Of a stretch of DNA of 64,000 bases, positions 22,815-31,072 are shown piece by piece (positions within the stretch are counted from its first letter, which is position 1; the number at the start of each line of letters is the position of its first letter). Below the pieces are notes generated by a model. The model was not told the origin of the DNA, made no database searches, and saw only the letters and a program-made list of their open reading frames with translations. A program made the translations under genes and the position numbers. This DNA comes from Clostridiales bacterium. Its GTDB lineage: Bacteria > Bacillota > Clostridia > Oscillospirales > Acutalibacteraceae. The stretch is from contig JAIKWV010000038.1 of the NCBI GenBank assembly GCA_024684435.1, positions 59,638 to 123,637 on the forward strand. Reading direction: 5' to 3'.

Positions 22815-24053
22815 ATGAAACAGTGCGATTTGATAGTTGTGGGCGGAGGCGCCTCCGGGCTGGCGGCTGCCATTGAGGCGGGTCGTCGCGGACTTACGGT
22901 GACCCTGCTTGAAAGACTGCCCCGGGTGGGCAAAAAGATACTTGTTACCGGCAACGGCAGATGCAATATCTCAAACACGGCTTTTAAAGATCATAATTAC
23001 CGCAACGCCGGCTTTGCCCGGGATGTCCTTGAAAAATTTGATCTGCGCAGTACGGTGGATTTCTTTGAATCCATAGGCTTGATGCTTACCGATGACGGGG
23101 AGGGCAGGCTCTACCCCATGAGCAACACCGCCGCCGGAGTGCTTGACCTTTTGCGGCTGGAATGTGAACTTTTGGGAGTAAACACTGTCTGTGACTGTAA
23201 GGTGACGGACATCCGGCAAAGCGACGGAGGCTTTACGGTAAACGGCGAATACCGCAGTAAAGCGGTGATCGTCGCCGCCGGAGGCTGCGCCTCACCGGTG
23301 CATGGCTCGGACGGCAGCGGCTTTGAACTGCTTAAAAAGCTGGGACACAGAATTACTCCCGTGGTACCGTCTCTTGTGCAGTTGATAGCTGATGAGAGCG
23401 TGACAAAACAGCTCAAGGGACTGCGCTGTTCCGCGAAAATTTCCCTGAAAGCAGGGAACAGGACCCTTGCGTCCTCCCGCGGGGAGATACTTTTCACCGA
23501 TTACGGAATTTCCGGTATCGCGGCAATGGAGGTAAGCGGCAAGGCGGCGGAGCTGTTTTACGGCGAACTTGAGGCAAGCTGTACGGCTGTTCTTGATCTT
23601 GCTCCCGAACTTTCCGGGGATGATATCCGCCGCTTTATTGCAAACCGTGTCAAGTTCTCACCGGAAAGCGAGCTTGAGATGCTCCTTGTTGGTATCCTGC
23701 CAAAGGGCATTGCCCGGTGTGTCTGCAAGAAAGCCTGCGGACTGCCCCTTAACAGCAGGATATCGGATTTGAAAAATGAAGATATAAAGACCATATCGGA
23801 GCGGGTCAAAAACTTTGAACTGCCACTGAAGGGCACAAAAGGTTTCTCTCAGGCTCAGGTGAGCAGGGGAGGCGCCGATGTGGGTCAGTTTGACCGGAAT
23901 ACTCTCGAATCTCTTATAGTCAAAAATTTATATGCCTGCGGAGAGGTGCTGGACGTTGACGGCGGCTGCGGCGGATTCAATCTGCAATGGGCCTGGTCGT
24001 CGGGAAGAGCCTGCGCCTGTGCCGCGGCGGAAAAGATAAAAAACAAGGATTGA
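22815..24053 (+). CDS. HI0933-family NAD(P)/FAD-dependent oxidoreductase
   Basis: 412 residues from the ATG at 22815. Rossmann FAD motif VVGGGASGLAAAIEAGRRG (about 8-26), then LPRVGKKILVTGNGRCNISNT, the family signature. Later ITPVVPSLVQL, LFTDYGISG, and GGADVGQFDRNTLESLIVKNLYACGEVLDVDGGCGGFNLQWAWSSG, which binds the flavin. This is the BaiN/HI0933 group of reductases with poorly known substrates. 14 bases after the permease gene and 2 bases before the next flavoprotein gene. Confidence 0.92.
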   Translation: MKQCDLIVVGGGASGLAAAIEAGRRGLTVTLLERLPRVGKKILVTGNGRCNISNTAFKDHNYRNAGFARDVLEKFDLRSTVDFFESIGLMLTDDGEGRLYPMSNTAAGVLDLLRLECELLGVNTVCDCKVTDIRQSDGGFTVNGEYRSKAVIVAAGGCASPVHGSDGSGFELLKKLGHRITPVVPSLVQLIADESVTKQLKGLRCSAKISLKAGNRTLASSRGEILFTDYGISGIAAMEVSGKAAELFYGELEASCTAVLDLAPELSGDDIRRFIANRVKFSPESELEMLLVGILPKGIARCVCKKACGLPLNSRISDLKNEDIKTISERVKNFELPLKGTKGFSQAQVSRGGADVGQFDRNTLESLIVKNLYACGEVLDVDGGCGGFNLQWAWSSGRACACAAAEKIKNKD

Positions 24054-24055
24054 TT

Positions 24056-25657
24056 ATGCTTAAGATCACCGAATTGAAAATACCTCTGGAACCGGAACAG
24101 GATGCTCTGTTGTTGGGCGCCGCGGCAAAAACGTTAAGGTGCCCCAAGCGTCTTATCCGTTCTCTAAGGGTCACAAAGCAGGCTGTTGACAGCCGGAATA
24201 AGGACAACATATTCTTTGTCTATAACGTTGAGGCGGACTTAGGGGAGGACGAGGAAGCGGTTCTGCAAAAATGCTCCTCACCCTATGTCAGTCAGGCGGT
24301 GGAGTTCAGATACGAGCCTCCGGAGGTCAGGCGTACAAGCACCCTGAGACCTGTGGTGGTGGGTTTCGGACCCGCCGGCTTTTTTGCCGCCCTTACCCTG
24401 GCACGGGCGGGGTTAAAGCCCCTTGTGCTTGAGCGCGGCAACGACGTGGATACCCGCACCGCCGACGTGAAAAACTTTTGGACCACCCGCCTACTTGATC
24501 CGAATTCAAATGTGCAGTTCGGCGAAGGGGGAGCGGGCACATTCTCCGACGGAAAGCTGACCACGGGCATCAAGGACAGCCTTTGCCGCAAGGTCTTTCT
24601 GGAGCTTGCCGCCCATGGCGCCCCGGAGGAGATATTGTACTCCGCAAAGCCACATATAGGCACGGATAAGCTGGGCAGCGTTGTGAAAAATATCCGGGAG
24701 GAGATCGTCTCTTTAGGCGGCGAGGTGCTTTTTGGCTGTAAGCTGACGGATATAATCGTCACCAACGGCGTTGTTTACGGAGTGTCATATATGGACTCAA
24801 AGGGCAATGTCAATGATATAGAGGCGGACGCCCTCATACTTGCCATCGGTCACTCCGCCAGGGATACGGTGGAGATGCTTTACGGCAAGGGCATAAATAT
24901 GATGCAGAAGCCCTTTTCCGCCGGGGCGAGGATCGAACATCCCAGAGAGCTTATCGACAGGGCTCAGTACGGCAAATTCGCCGGGCATCCCATGCTCAGC
25001 GCCGCGGACTATAAATTGTCCTGTCACCCGGAACACGGCAGGGGGGCGTACACTTTCTGTATGTGTCCGGGAGGCACCGTGGTTGCCGCCGCCTCCGAGG
25101 AGGGCGGCGTGGTGGTCAACGGTATGAGCGAATGGGCGAGAGACGGGGAAAATTCCAACTCCGCTCTACTTGTGGGTATTGAGCCGGAAAAATTTCCCAG
25201 CGAGCACGTGCTTGCCGGGATGTATATGCAGCGGGAAATTGAGCAAACTGCATTCAGGCTGGGTGGCGGCGATTACACCTCGCCGGGTCAGCTCGTGGGG
25301 GATTTTCTCAACGATACGCCGTCAACCAAGCTGGGTTCGGTCAGTCCAAGCTGTCCTACGGGGGTGGCGATGGGCGACATCCGCCGGGTCTTACCCAAGG
25401 CGGTAACCGATATAATGGCTCAGGCCATAGTAAAAATGGACAGGCAGCTGAAGGGCTTTGCATTGCAGGATGCCGTACTCACCGCGCCGGAGACCCGCAG
25501 CTCCTCACCGGTACGCATACTCCGTGACGAATTCTATCAGGCGAACGTCAGGGGACTTTATCCCTGCGGGGAGGGCGCCGGATACGCGGGGGGCATCGTG
25601 TCTGCCGGAGTGGACGGCATACGCTGCGCCTTTGCCGTTATGGAGGACGAAACATAA
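24056..25657 (+). CDS. COG2509-type FAD-dependent dehydrogenase
   Basis: 533 residues from the ATG at 24056 (AAGGA site, 2 bases after the previous stop). The first 95 residues form a small N-terminal domain (TELKIPLEPEQDALLLGAAAKTL), then the FAD motif VVVGFGPAGFFAALTLARAGLKPLVLERG, VQFGEGGAGTFSDGKLTTGIKD, and ILAIGHSARDTVEML. The C-terminus has GLYPCGEGAGYAGGIVSAGVDG. Typical of uncharacterised dehydrogenases usually paired with HI0933-like genes. The enzyme probably reduces an unsaturated organic substrate, identity unknown. Confidence 0.9.
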   Translation: MLKITELKIPLEPEQDALLLGAAAKTLRCPKRLIRSLRVTKQAVDSRNKDNIFFVYNVEADLGEDEEAVLQKCSSPYVSQAVEFRYEPPEVRRTSTLRPVVVGFGPAGFFAALTLARAGLKPLVLERGNDVDTRTADVKNFWTTRLLDPNSNVQFGEGGAGTFSDGKLTTGIKDSLCRKVFLELAAHGAPEEILYSAKPHIGTDKLGSVVKNIREEIVSLGGEVLFGCKLTDIIVTNGVVYGVSYMDSKGNVNDIEADALILAIGHSARDTVEMLYGKGINMMQKPFSAGARIEHPRELIDRAQYGKFAGHPMLSAADYKLSCHPEHGRGAYTFCMCPGGTVVAAASEEGGVVVNGMSEWARDGENSNSALLVGIEPEKFPSEHVLAGMYMQREIEQTAFRLGGGDYTSPGQLVGDFLNDTPSTKLGSVSPSCPTGVAMGDIRRVLPKAVTDIMAQAIVKMDRQLKGFALQDAVLTAPETRSSSPVRILRDEFYQANVRGLYPCGEGAGYAGGIVSAGVDGIRCAFAVMEDET

Positions 25658-25677
25658 ATTTTATGAGGTGAGAACTT

Positions 25678-26205
25678 TTGGTAAAAATCGTTCTCTATGG
25701 GGACAGATCGGATACTTCGCTTACATTACCGCTTTGCCGTTGTCTTGAACGGCAGGGCGGTGTTTTGTATTACGGCGGCGGTCATCTTGCCGAATATTGC
25801 TGTGCCGCGCCGAATTTTACGGTATTTGAGACGGACACCATCAGCGGCTGTGACGGGGACAACACTGTGGTGATCTTCAAATCGGCGTTCAACCAGCCTC
25901 CGGACATATGGGGGAGAGAGGGTATCCTCGCCGTGTGCGAGAACGAAAACAGGCGAGCCGTAGATTTTTTATCTTCCCGGAACGTGAATATGCTGACCTG
26001 CTCCGCCGGAGGCAGAGGCGCCCTGACTATCTCAAGCATAGGGGACAGCGGTGCGGTGATAAACCTGTCCAGGTGCCTCACCACCTTCACAGGCAGGTAC
26101 GTCATGCCCGGTGAAGTGACAATAAAAACAGCGCCGATCCCAAACGCCTACGCTCTGTTAGCCGTCTGCTCGGTGCTGCTTGTGTCGGATAAGATAAATG
26201 AATAA
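25678..26205 (+). CDS. Conserved-looking protein of unknown function after the flavoproteins
   Basis: 175 residues from a TTG at 25678 placed 5 bases after GAGGTGAG. I do not recognise it. It begins with a beta-alpha pattern MVKIVLYGDRSDTSLTLPLCRCLERQGGVLYYGGG, followed by alternating strands and helices (VVIFKSAF, GILAVCENENRRAVDFLSSRNVNMLTCSAGG), suggesting a Rossmann-like or MurD-N-like fold, with no clear nucleotide motif. Coupling to the two flavoprotein genes (20-base gap) suggests a shared pathway. Ends just before a strong terminator. Confidence 0.55.
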   Translation: MVKIVLYGDRSDTSLTLPLCRCLERQGGVLYYGGGHLAEYCCAAPNFTVFETDTISGCDGDNTVVIFKSAFNQPPDIWGREGILAVCENENRRAVDFLSSRNVNMLTCSAGGRGALTISSIGDSGAVINLSRCLTTFTGRYVMPGEVTIKTAPIPNAYALLAVCSVLLVSDKINE

Positions 26206-26219
26206 TTATAAAAAATCAA

Positions 26220-26268
26220 GGCTGCCGCAGACATTAAGAATGCGGCAGCCGGATTACTAATTTTTTAC
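26220..26268 (+). terminator. Terminator of the permease-flavoprotein operon
   Basis: Perfect 10-bp stem GGCTGCCGCA (26220-26229) / TGCGGCAGCC (26241-26250). The T run TTTTTT follows 12 bases later. Confidence 0.7.
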
Positions 26269-26281
26269 TAATTATAAATTT

Positions 26282-27481
26282 TTAATACCATATCCAGCCG
26301 AAGAGAAATATTTTAATAAGTATTTGCCCAAATGTAAGTTTTACGGTTACGGTACAGGTATCTGTGACGGTATTGCCATAATTGTCTGTTACTTTGACTG
26401 TTATGGTTACCGTACCTTTTTTCAATCCTTGTATGTTGCCATTTTCGTCTACAGAGACGATTGTAGAATTGGAGGACGAGTAGCTTACGGTATATTTCGC
26501 TCCAGGATCGGAGAAAATGTCAGGTGTGATTTTGTTTGACTTTTTGTAAGTGAGCTTAATGTCGTTGATTTTTACACTCTTGACCGTTGGATTGAGTTTA
26601 GGGATAACTTCGGTTTTGAGTATTTCGCCGCAGGCGGTACAGCAAAGATCTCTTGTACCGGTATCCGTCAGTGTGGGCTGTTTTGTTACGACCCATTTGC
26701 CGGAGTCGTGACCGAGAGGAGAAATCGTCTCGGTGTAGCTGTCGCCGCAGGCGCACATATAGGTGCGCAAACCCGATTCGGTGCAGGTTGCCTTATCGGT
26801 AACCTTTGAGGTGTATGAATGGGTGTGACAGTTGTAATGAATTTCGGCGTTGGTTAAAGCTATGTTGCCGCCGATAAGAAAAGCATTATCATGGCTGTGG
26901 TCGATATAAATGCTCTTCCATTTTGATTGAGAGAGCGCGTAATATACATGTTGAAGATTTGAGCATTGCGTGAATGCACCAGTACTCACACTAGTCAAGC
27001 CGTATCCTATAGTAATGCTTGATAGACTGGTACATAAAATGAATGCGTATGAGCCTATGCTGGTAACGCTGTCGGGAATTTTTATGCTTTTAAGTCTTTC
27101 GCAATTACTGAACGCCATAGAACCTATGGTGGTCACACTGTTACCAATAGTGACGCTTGTCAGTCTGCTACAGCTAGCAAAGGCTTGAATACCTATGCTG
27201 GTCACGTTGTCACCTATTATTATGCTGAAGATATAAGATCTGTATGAATACCATGGAACAAGATCAAGATATTCATAGTCGTACATAGCTCCAGTACCGC
27301 TGATAGTCAAAGTGTAGGTAGAAGTATTCAGCGACCACTGTAGATTATCTCCGCAATATCCTGAATAGCCTGCCGCGGAGGTTTTTATGCCCAAATCCGG
27401 AGCAATGAATGCTGGGATAACACCCATCAGCATGATTGCCAACAGTAATGCTGATATGACCTTTTGAATAGTTTTTTTCAT
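26282..27481 (-). CDS. BspA-type leucine-rich repeat surface protein with Ig-like domain
   Basis: 399 residues. Signal peptide to about residue 36 (SAA). A BspA/LRR_5 domain at about 40-185 has repeats such as FASCSRLTSVTIGNSVTTIG and FSNCERLKSIKIPDSVTSIG. A Cys-rich region follows (CTESGLRTYMCACGDSY, CCTACGE), then a bacterial Ig-like group 2 domain (about 295-380, VSVDENGNIQGLKKGTVTITVKV). The C-terminal end TFGQILIKIFLFGWIWY is an unusual aromatic tail. Such proteins are secreted and bind host or plant surfaces in other bacteria; target unknown. Own promoter. Confidence 0.88.
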   Translation of the reverse strand: MKKTIQKVISALLLAIMLMGVIPAFIAPDLGIKTSAAGYSGYCGDNLQWSLNTSTYTLTISGTGAMYDYEYLDLVPWYSYRSYIFSIIIGDNVTSIGIQAFASCSRLTSVTIGNSVTTIGSMAFSNCERLKSIKIPDSVTSIGSYAFILCTSLSSITIGYGLTSVSTGAFTQCSNLQHVYYALSQSKWKSIYIDHSHDNAFLIGGNIALTNAEIHYNCHTHSYTSKVTDKATCTESGLRTYMCACGDSYTETISPLGHDSGKWVVTKQPTLTDTGTRDLCCTACGEILKTEVIPKLNPTVKSVKINDIKLTYKKSNKITPDIFSDPGAKYTVSYSSSNSTIVSVDENGNIQGLKKGTVTITVKVTDNYGNTVTDTCTVTVKLTFGQILIKIFLFGWIWY

Positions 27482-27511
27482 AAAATCATCCTTTTCTTAT
27501 TTGTTGGTAGT

Positions 27512-27540
27512 ATTTTATCCTACTTTATACGAAATGTCAA
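27512..27540 (-). promoter_or_regulatory. Promoter of the BspA-like gene
   Basis: On the minus strand TTGACA (27535-27540), 17-bp spacer, TAAAAT (27512-27517). It lies back to back with the start region of the ribbon-helix-helix gene. Confidence 0.75.
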
Positions 27541-27595
27541 TATAGAATAGTATAAAATGATATAATAAACAAAAAATGAAAAGGGAGGAAATGCG

Positions 27596-27745
27596 TTGAA
27601 GCCTCTTAAAGAAAAGGTCAGCATTACGCTGGATACCGACGTTGTGGCGAAGGTCAAAGAGCTTGCAGAACGGGATGATCGTTCCTTTTCCCAGTTTGTG
27701 AATAAAATAATAAAGGATTACCTTAAGAACGTTGATACAGAATGA
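27596..27745 (+). CDS. Ribbon-helix-helix DNA-binding protein
   Basis: 49 residues from a TTG at 27596, 7 bases after GGGAGG. The reading starts KPLKEKVSITLDTDVVAKVKEL, the ribbon strand (KVSITLD) and first helix of an Arc/CopG/MetJ-type fold, followed by RSFSQFVNKIIKDYL, the second helix. It should bind DNA as a dimer. There is no toxin gene beside it, so it is either an orphan antitoxin-like regulator or a regulator of the divergent BspA-like gene. A strong terminator follows 18 bases after the stop. Confidence 0.8.
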   Translation: MKPLKEKVSITLDTDVVAKVKELAERDDRSFSQFVNKIIKDYLKNVDTE

Positions 27746-27763
27746 GTTTTTGATAAAAATATC

Positions 27764-27798
27764 GCTGCCGTACCAAAATTCAGGTACGGCAGCTTTTT
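27764..27798. terminator. Bidirectional terminator
   Basis: Perfect 11-bp stem GCTGCCGTACC (27764-27774) / GGTACGGCAGC (27783-27793) with TTTTT on the plus side and a T-rich run on the minus side. It serves the ribbon-helix-helix gene and the convergent SGNH hydrolase gene. Confidence 0.85.
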
Positions 27799-27814
27799 GG
27801 ATATATGCTTTTAC

Positions 27815-29218
27815 TTATTTCTTGAACAGTCCCGCTATTTTATCAAACAGCGTTTTGAAAAGTTTTATAAGCAAATTGGCGGGGCTGAGGACTTTGCCCT
27901 TGATGTCGTTTGTGCCCCAGACGCGGTAGGCGGTGTAGCCTTTATCCTTATCCCTGCTGATCTTATATAACTGCATGGCGGTGGTGCCGTCATCGTTATT
28001 TATCTTGATAACAAGATTGCCCGCAAGCAGGGCGGAATACGGAATATTCAGCACAAAGCCGTCCATTGTGTAATTCCTGACGGGAATGCCGTTGATGGCA
28101 ACGCTGTCCACCTCTGTGAATCTGCCCAGGTCGATGCGCAAGTCTTTGGAATCGTCCTTTTCAGGCAGCTGCGCGAGGATCTGCCTGACGATATAGTCGT
28201 AGCCGTTCTGACCGGGATGGGTGCTGATAAGGGAGTCTTTTTTGAAGTCACCCAATACGGACCAATCGTTCTCAGCCGCAAGGGTCTCTGTGTTGGCAAT
28301 GTCCGCATAGATAACGCCGTATTTTTTCTCCCACTCCTTGTAGCGCTTGTTCATGCTGTCGGTTATGGCGGAGAAGAGGGAACCCAGGGGGAACACGGTG
28401 TCGTCTGTAAGGGTGAGCTGATTTACCACATTGAAGGAACCCACCATGACTATAGTAGCGTCCGGGTTGAGTTCGATTATTTTCTCAAGCAGTACGGTGT
28501 AATGTGTCTCCCAGTAATCGTAGCCGAATTTCATCTCTTTAACAGCGGTTTCCAGTAGCGCCTTAATGGAGTCAAGGCTGCTCAGATCAAACTTGAGACC
28601 GTCCTTGAGCATACCGCCGTTGCTGACGATGCGGTAGGCGCGGTAGAAAATATCGCACATACCAAGCTGTACAGTGATAAGATCGGCGTTTTTGATGAGC
28701 TCAATGATGTTGCCGCACTGACCGTCTTCGCCCTCAACGTAAACGTGACCCTGACGAACGCCGTCAAATGAGCCCTCGTAGCCGAAATACCGGAGCATAT
28801 CCTTGTAGTAGGCGTAGTTGAGCTTTTCGTCCTTGAAGCCGTCGTCCACGCCCATAAGGTCAAGCATCATGGCGACCGTCATGCCGGGATAGCAGCAGGG
28901 CCAGAAGGTGGCGTCCCGATCCGCCATGTCGTCGGGCATGGTACAGCCCACAGCCTGAGCTATCTGTGTGGGGATGGCTCCCTGCACATTGCGCATGGAA
29001 AACAGTTCGTACTGACCGTATTCGTTCTTGTCTCTGTCAAGGTAGAAGCCCTCGGCGCCGCATCCACGGGAGAGAGAATCGCCTATGGCAAGGTAGCCGC
29101 CCTCTTTACCGTACTGTTTTACAGTGTCCTTTGTAGCGGCAAAGGCGGGTGCGGACAAAGCGAATGTCATCAGCACAACAAGAATTACCGAAACAAGCTT
29201 TTTGAATGTGTTTTTCAT
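27815..29218 (-). CDS. Secreted SGNH/GDSL hydrolase
   Basis: 467 residues from the ATG at 29218, 6 bases after GGGAGGA. Signal peptide to about residue 28 (AFA-AT). The catalytic block I motif AIGDSLSRGCGAEG places the nucleophile Ser near residue 50, block III-like VQLGMCDIF follows, and block V STHPGQNGYDYI supplies Asp/His. The C-terminal 90 residues form an added domain (RIDLGRFTEVDSVAINGIPV...), possibly beta-sandwich, and end in a hydrophobic Leu/Phe/Lys stretch. The enzyme is an exported esterase or lipase; substrate unknown. It follows the GH3-like gene by 19 bases on the same strand. Confidence 0.85.
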   Translation of the reverse strand: MKNTFKKLVSVILVVLMTFALSAPAFAATKDTVKQYGKEGGYLAIGDSLSRGCGAEGFYLDRDKNEYGQYELFSMRNVQGAIPTQIAQAVGCTMPDDMADRDATFWPCCYPGMTVAMMLDLMGVDDGFKDEKLNYAYYKDMLRYFGYEGSFDGVRQGHVYVEGEDGQCGNIIELIKNADLITVQLGMCDIFYRAYRIVSNGGMLKDGLKFDLSSLDSIKALLETAVKEMKFGYDYWETHYTVLLEKIIELNPDATIVMVGSFNVVNQLTLTDDTVFPLGSLFSAITDSMNKRYKEWEKKYGVIYADIANTETLAAENDWSVLGDFKKDSLISTHPGQNGYDYIVRQILAQLPEKDDSKDLRIDLGRFTEVDSVAINGIPVRNYTMDGFVLNIPYSALLAGNLVIKINNDDGTTAMQLYKISRDKDKGYTAYRVWGTNDIKGKVLSPANLLIKLFKTLFDKIAGLFKK

Positions 29219-29237
29219 GATAAATCCTCCCATAAAA

Positions 29238-30911
29238 TCAATGTGTGATCCTGCTTAAAAAGAATTCCTTTTTTTCGGGGGTGTCCAGTGAATGAACGGG
29301 TTTTATCTGTGCGGCTGAGGCGCCTGCGTCAACGCAACGCTGTGCCCAAGCGGCGTGTGTGCCAGGCTGCTGCTTGAGCACCGTCAGTCTGCCGATAAAC
29401 GATTTTTTGCGCTGGCTTTCGTAGCGCTTATTGCATTTGCCCATATATCCTTCTATTTCGTCAATGAAAGCGTCCGTATCAACGGGAAGATCGTTTTCCG
29501 TAACGAAGGCGTAGCGGTTGGGAACAACGCTTTCATCCTGATAGAACAGCCAGTTGTCAAACCTTATGCCGTGAGCCTTTTCAAACATCTCCACGCAGCA
29601 ACGGGCGTCCTCTCCGCTGAATTTTTCTCCGGCGACGTTGAAGAGCTGACCCTTGCGGCGCACGAAGGAGATCATGGGACACTTGTTCCTGAACCCTTTG
29701 ACTTCTATAACGTCCTTGAGACGGTAGCGGTAAAGCCCCGCCGAGGTGGTGATGAGTATCTCGTATTTTTCTCCCGCTTTTATCTGATCCAGTGTAAGCA
29801 CCGTTTCGTTTTCGTCACCCGCGGGGATAAATTCATAAAAACAGCTGTCGGTGAGGAGCTGCATATCCGTGCTCTCAAGTTCAGCAACTGCGGCGACAAG
29901 CCCCTCTGAGGCGCCGTATATTGAAAAGTCAAAGGGTACGCCCTTTGAAAATGAGCGCACATATTCCGCCGCAGATTTGAAGGAGGCGTTGCCGATACTG
30001 CATATGACGGTGAGGTTCGGCCAGATGCGCTTAAAGATGGTCTCATCAAAGCCCTGCTCAAACTGTTTGCGCAGGTATTCGCCCCGCTCCGGCATGGGTC
30101 TTATGTGCCGGAGAAGCTCGGCGCGCAGCTCGGGCTTGATGTCCACACCCTCGTTGATGGTGCCGTTTGTGATATCGTCAACTATCATCCGCCAGTTCTT
30201 TTGCAGATAGGCGATCTGGCTGACGTTTATTGTGAAGAACACAGAGAATATAAATGAAACGTCCTCATCAGCAAGGGCGAAGCGGTATATGTTATATACA
30301 TAATCCCCGTCGTGCATATCAAATAGTTCTCTGGTGGGCACAGTGAGGATGTAGGGATAGAACCTGCCGTATTCCCGGGCGCCTATCTCCGCTATGTTGC
30401 TGCAGGGCATACCGTTCGGCAGAGTCTCGTTGGTGGCGGGGGAGAGGAATACGCCCCTGCCGGGCTTGTAATGTTTGCCCTGTTTTTTCAGTTCCCTTGC
30501 CCCCAGCGCCAGCGCTCTGGTCCAGGTGTATTTAACGTACGCCTTGAGGGAGGCGGCGGTCGCCGGGATGTATTTTGGCACCCCGGATGAACCGGATGTG
30601 CGGGAGAAACCTAAAACATCGGAGCCGGTGAGCACATTCTTTTCACCGTTTTTGACACGCCCGATAAGCTCTGAGTAATCCTCATAAGTTGAGGGCGGGA
30701 CGAATTTGCGAAAATCCTCAATACAGCGGATCTCATCAAAGTGATGGGCTCTGCCGAATTCTGTGTCCCGGTTGGCACGTATTATTTTTTTAAGCAGTTT
30801 TTCGTTTTCTTCAAAGGGTGCCGCGGAGGCTTTTTCAAGATGCCGAAGGCTCATGTTGCCCTTCAACACCATGATCCTCATGGCGGCGCCGGTAAGTAAT
30901 TTGTTAAACAT
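29238..30911 (-). CDS. GH3 family acyl-adenylate/amido synthetase
   Basis: 557 residues from the ATG at 30911 (AAAGGTGA site). GH3 enzymes adenylate a carboxylic acid and join it to an amine; the best known members conjugate auxin and jasmonate to amino acids in plants. Visible ATP motifs: GFSRTSGSSGVPKYIP, YGASEGLVAAV and YRYRLKDVIEVKGF, followed by the C-terminal lid region with FNVAGEKFSGEDA. Bacterial GH3 proteins are sporadic and their acids are mostly unknown. Its partner in the operon is an exported SGNH hydrolase, which suggests making and cleaving, or moving, an acylated product; this is inference. Confidence 0.87.
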   Translation of the reverse strand: MFNKLLTGAAMRIMVLKGNMSLRHLEKASAAPFEENEKLLKKIIRANRDTEFGRAHHFDEIRCIEDFRKFVPPSTYEDYSELIGRVKNGEKNVLTGSDVLGFSRTSGSSGVPKYIPATAASLKAYVKYTWTRALALGARELKKQGKHYKPGRGVFLSPATNETLPNGMPCSNIAEIGAREYGRFYPYILTVPTRELFDMHDGDYVYNIYRFALADEDVSFIFSVFFTINVSQIAYLQKNWRMIVDDITNGTINEGVDIKPELRAELLRHIRPMPERGEYLRKQFEQGFDETIFKRIWPNLTVICSIGNASFKSAAEYVRSFSKGVPFDFSIYGASEGLVAAVAELESTDMQLLTDSCFYEFIPAGDENETVLTLDQIKAGEKYEILITTSAGLYRYRLKDVIEVKGFRNKCPMISFVRRKGQLFNVAGEKFSGEDARCCVEMFEKAHGIRFDNWLFYQDESVVPNRYAFVTENDLPVDTDAFIDEIEGYMGKCNKRYESQRKKSFIGRLTVLKQQPGTHAAWAQRCVDAGASAAQIKPVHSLDTPEKKEFFLSRITH

Positions 30912-30930
30912 AATATTCACCTTTAATGCA

Positions 30931-30959
30931 ATTATAGCATAAAAAGAGAAAAAATACAA
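30931..30959 (-). promoter_or_regulatory. Promoter of the GH3-SGNH operon
   Basis: On the minus strand TTGTAT (30954-30959), 17-bp spacer, TATAAT (30931-30936), close to the start codon (leader about 15 bases). Confidence 0.75.
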
Positions 30960-31008
30960 CCGAGTAACGGGAGAAGGTTTAATGTGAGAATTATTTTGAC
31001 GATTTTTG

Positions 31009-31037
31009 TTGAATTATCGGTCTCTGTTTGATATAAT
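31009..31037 (+). promoter_or_regulatory. Promoter of the EEP hydrolase gene
   Basis: TTGAAT (31009-31014), 17-bp spacer, TATAAT (31032-31037). Confidence 0.75.
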
Positions 31038-31072
31038 AATTGCGTAAAAACAACCCGAAGGAGAGAGCATAT

